From contig JAPOYW010000186.1 of assembly GCA_026706425.1 (NCBI GenBank), positions 1 to 6,852 of the forward strand: a DNA stretch of 6,852 bases, in the 5' to 3' direction. This document shows, piece by piece, positions 5,899 through 6,852 of this stretch. A program made the translations under genes and the position numbers. Position 1 is the stretch's first letter, and each line of letters begins with the position of its first letter. Under the pieces are notes generated by a model. That model saw nothing but the letters and a program-made list of their open reading frames with translations, searched no databases and was not told the DNA's origin. This stretch comes from Gammaproteobacteria bacterium (GTDB lineage: Bacteria; Pseudomonadota; Gammaproteobacteria; Pseudomonadales; Azotimanducaceae).

Positions 5899-6412
5899 AG
5901 GTCAGGGCCGCCACCACCGCGTCAACACACTCGTCCGCCTTGGCGCGCATCTCGTCGTCCGTCGCGTCCTGGATGGGATGCGCGACGAACACCCGGCGCG
6001 CGTCGTTCATGCCGAGCGCCTCGGCTTGGGCCGATGCCGCGTCGACGAACTCCGAAGAAGCGATGCTGACCGAGGGAACCCCCTGGATCTCGAACCATAC
6101 CGTGTCATGCAAACTGCACGTGGTACAGGAGCCTCAGTCGGCTAGCGCCTCGATGACGAAGTCGTTCGTGTCGCGGATGTCCCGCCGCAGCGCGTCCGGC
6201 GCCGGCTTGGTGAACGTCGGCTTCGCGTAGCGGTTGACAGTGACGTCGGGCAAGCGCTCGGCAAGCTGCGTCTCGAGCCGGTCGAGCAGGATGTTGCCGC
6301 GCGGCTTCGAGATGTCGAGCAGGGCGACGTTGCCCCGGATCGCACCCGTGCGCGGCGTCACCGTGCGCGCCACGGGTACCCGCTCGTCCGTGGGGTCAAG
6401 GATGGTGGTCAT
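5894..6412 (-). CDS. UGSC-family selenoprotein (in-frame TGA read as selenocysteine)
   Basis: Read as one frame with the TGA at 6136-6134 decoded as selenocysteine, this is a 172-residue protein. Residues 1-92 run from MTTILDPTDE to FVIEALAD. The redox motif Sec93-Gly-Ser-Cys96-Thr-Thr-Cys99 follows, then SLHDTVWFEIQGVPSVSIASSEF (100-122) and a helical C-terminus with VFVAHPIQDATDDEMRAKADE. Both sides of the TGA belong to one family: UGSC proteins, known from surveys of marine bacterial selenoproteins, with cysteine homologues reading CGSC at the same place. The U-x-x-C-x-x-C arrangement also recalls the GrdB subunit of glycine-type reductases. A redox or reductive role in the cytoplasm is likely, but the substrate is unknown. 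The start has an excellent Shine-Dalgarno (AAGGAGG at 6423-6417, four bases before ATG). A SECIS-like hairpin lies just after the TGA. The TAG stop (5896-5894) lies inside the right arm of the adjacent repeat. Confidence 0.9.
6095..6128 (-). promoter_or_regulatory. Bacterial SECIS-like hairpin for selenocysteine insertion
   Basis: In the mRNA, CUGUACC (6128-6122) pairs with GGUAUGG (6101-6095), including two G-U pairs. After an asymmetric internal loop (A on one side, ACAC on the other), CGUGCA (6120-6115) pairs with UGCAUG (6111-6106). The apical loop is GUU (6114-6112). The loop begins 20 nucleotides after the UGA and has G as its first base. This agrees with the known bacterial SECIS rules: apical loop roughly 16-37 nucleotides downstream of UGA and a G in the first two loop positions. 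SelB should bind it to deliver Sec-tRNA. It lies wholly inside coding sequence. Confidence 0.75.
6134..6136 (-). other. Recoded TGA codon, selenocysteine 93
   Basis: On the minus strand the reading is GCC GAC TGA GGC TCC TGT ACC, that is Ala-Asp-Sec-Gly-Ser-Cys-Thr. The TGA falls exactly where the family has its catalytic Sec or Cys. The frame stays open for 79 conserved codons after it, which a true stop would not explain. A one-base change to TGT or TGC would give the Cys form. Confidence 0.9.
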
Positions 6413-6463
6413 GGTTCCTCCTTCTTTTCCTCCGTCTAAATGTCTCGCGTGTGAGTCCCAAAC

Positions 6464-6852
6464 TCAATCTTCGATTCTCACTGATACGGGCATCGAGCCG
6501 ATCTCGCCGCCCGCCCAGCCGTGGAAGACCCCGGAGAACTTGCCGGCCTCGGCACCTGCGACCACGATGTGGATGTTGCCCCTGGAGGCGAACTTCGGCG
6601 TCGGTCGGCTGCGGCGCTCTTCCGGCATCGCGGCCAGGCGTTCCGGCGACAACCCGCCGCCGGCGTCCTCGGTGGATGCCAAGTCGGCGAGCGGTCGGGC
6701 GGTCACTTTCTGAATCTGTTCGCGGATGTCGTCCTTGGTGAAGCCGTCGCGCTGCAAGGTGTCGACATGCTCCGGCGAGATCACCAGCAACGCGTCGCCC
6801 GCGTTGTGAGCCCGAACATGGTGCGCGGCTTCCATGGACAGGCCGAAACTAC
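6464..6852 (-). CDS. Unrecognised protein upstream of the selenoprotein gene, C-terminal part (truncated by window edge)
   Basis: The frame is open from the right edge of the window to TGA at 6466-6464, giving 128 visible residues. The ATG at 6835 is probably internal, because sequence before it (SFGLS) is also open and there is no ribosome site. Visible features are a hydrophobic strand DALLVISPEHVDTL (residues 19-32) leading to an amphipathic helix with DGFTKDDIREQIQ (35-47). A linker follows, and then a second core NIHIVVAGAEAGKFSGVFHGWAGGE (92-116) rich in glycine, with a short terminal strand PVSVRIED. Two alternating strand-helix units suggest an alpha/beta fold. No named domain is recognised with confidence. 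I have an impression that similar glycine-rich segments accompany UGSC/CGSC proteins elsewhere, but cannot verify it. The gene ends 51 bases before the selenoprotein start on the same strand, so the two are probably co-transcribed. Confidence 0.65.
   Translation of the reverse strand, partial: SFGLSMEAAHHVRAHNAGDALLVISPEHVDTLQRDGFTKDDIREQIQKVTARPLADLASTEDAGGGLSPERLAAMPEERRSRPTPKFASRGNIHIVVAGAEAGKFSGVFHGWAGGEIGSMPVSVRIED

Noticed and set aside
5810..6230. Plus-strand frames of 111 and 127 codons across the repeat and selenoprotein region.
   Set aside because: They begin inside the repeat and run antisense to the selenoprotein, whose minus-strand motifs are convincing; no domain is visible in them.
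6464..6466. The TGA ending the upstream gene is in the same frame as the selenoprotein, and the frame stays open between them, hinting at a second recoded TGA and one long fusion.
   Set aside because: The residues around this TGA are not a redox motif, the 17 codons between look like non-coding linker, and a strong Shine-Dalgarno (AAGGAGG) sits right before the ATG at 6412. Same frame is a one-in-three coincidence.

Overview
The window is GC-rich, densely coded DNA from a chromosome-like region of an unidentified bacterium. A proteobacterium or a similar high-GC Gram-negative is the best guess. The reasons are the overlapping ATGA/TGATG gene junctions, a GbsR/MarR regulator, a TIGR01777-type epimerase, a DCC (DUF393) protein, a CaiB/BaiF CoA-transferase and HicA/DUF1902 and RHH antitoxin genes. 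The organism very probably decodes UGA as selenocysteine, because one gene is readable only if an internal TGA is translated.

Layout, left to right. (1) Bases 1-584 (+): the C-terminal half of an MFS transporter, cut by the window edge. (2) 611-1061 (-): a two-gene toxin-antitoxin module with the DUF1902 antitoxin upstream of the HicA toxin. (3) 1062-1276: a divergent intergenic region with a candidate promoter for each side and two palindromes. (4) 1277-4261 (+): a tightly packed four-gene operon of GbsR/MarR regulator, DUF4166 protein, membrane-domain/SDR epimerase fusion and DCC thiol oxidoreductase. (5) 4334-5515 (+): a complete family III CoA-transferase. (6) 5540-5782 (+): an RHH antitoxin of the VapB/CopG kind with no toxin gene beside it. 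(7) 5800-5898: an inverted-repeat element with an internal hairpin. (8) 5894-6412 (-): a UGSC-family selenoprotein with an in-frame TGA followed by a bacterial SECIS-like hairpin. (9) 6464-6852 (-): the C-terminal part of an unrecognised gene just upstream of the selenoprotein, probably in the same operon.

How they work together. The four-gene block looks like a self-regulated cassette: its regulator gene begins inside a palindrome that overlaps its own promoter. The other proteins are a membrane-linked NAD(P)-dependent epimerase-like enzyme, a thiol-disulfide protein and a DUF4166 protein, which suggests envelope or lipid redox chemistry, but no substrate can be named. The selenoprotein and its upstream neighbour form a second redox unit transcribed toward the block. 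The strongest observation is the selenoprotein: ordinary gene calling would split it into two unrelated small ORFs of 92 and about 72 residues.
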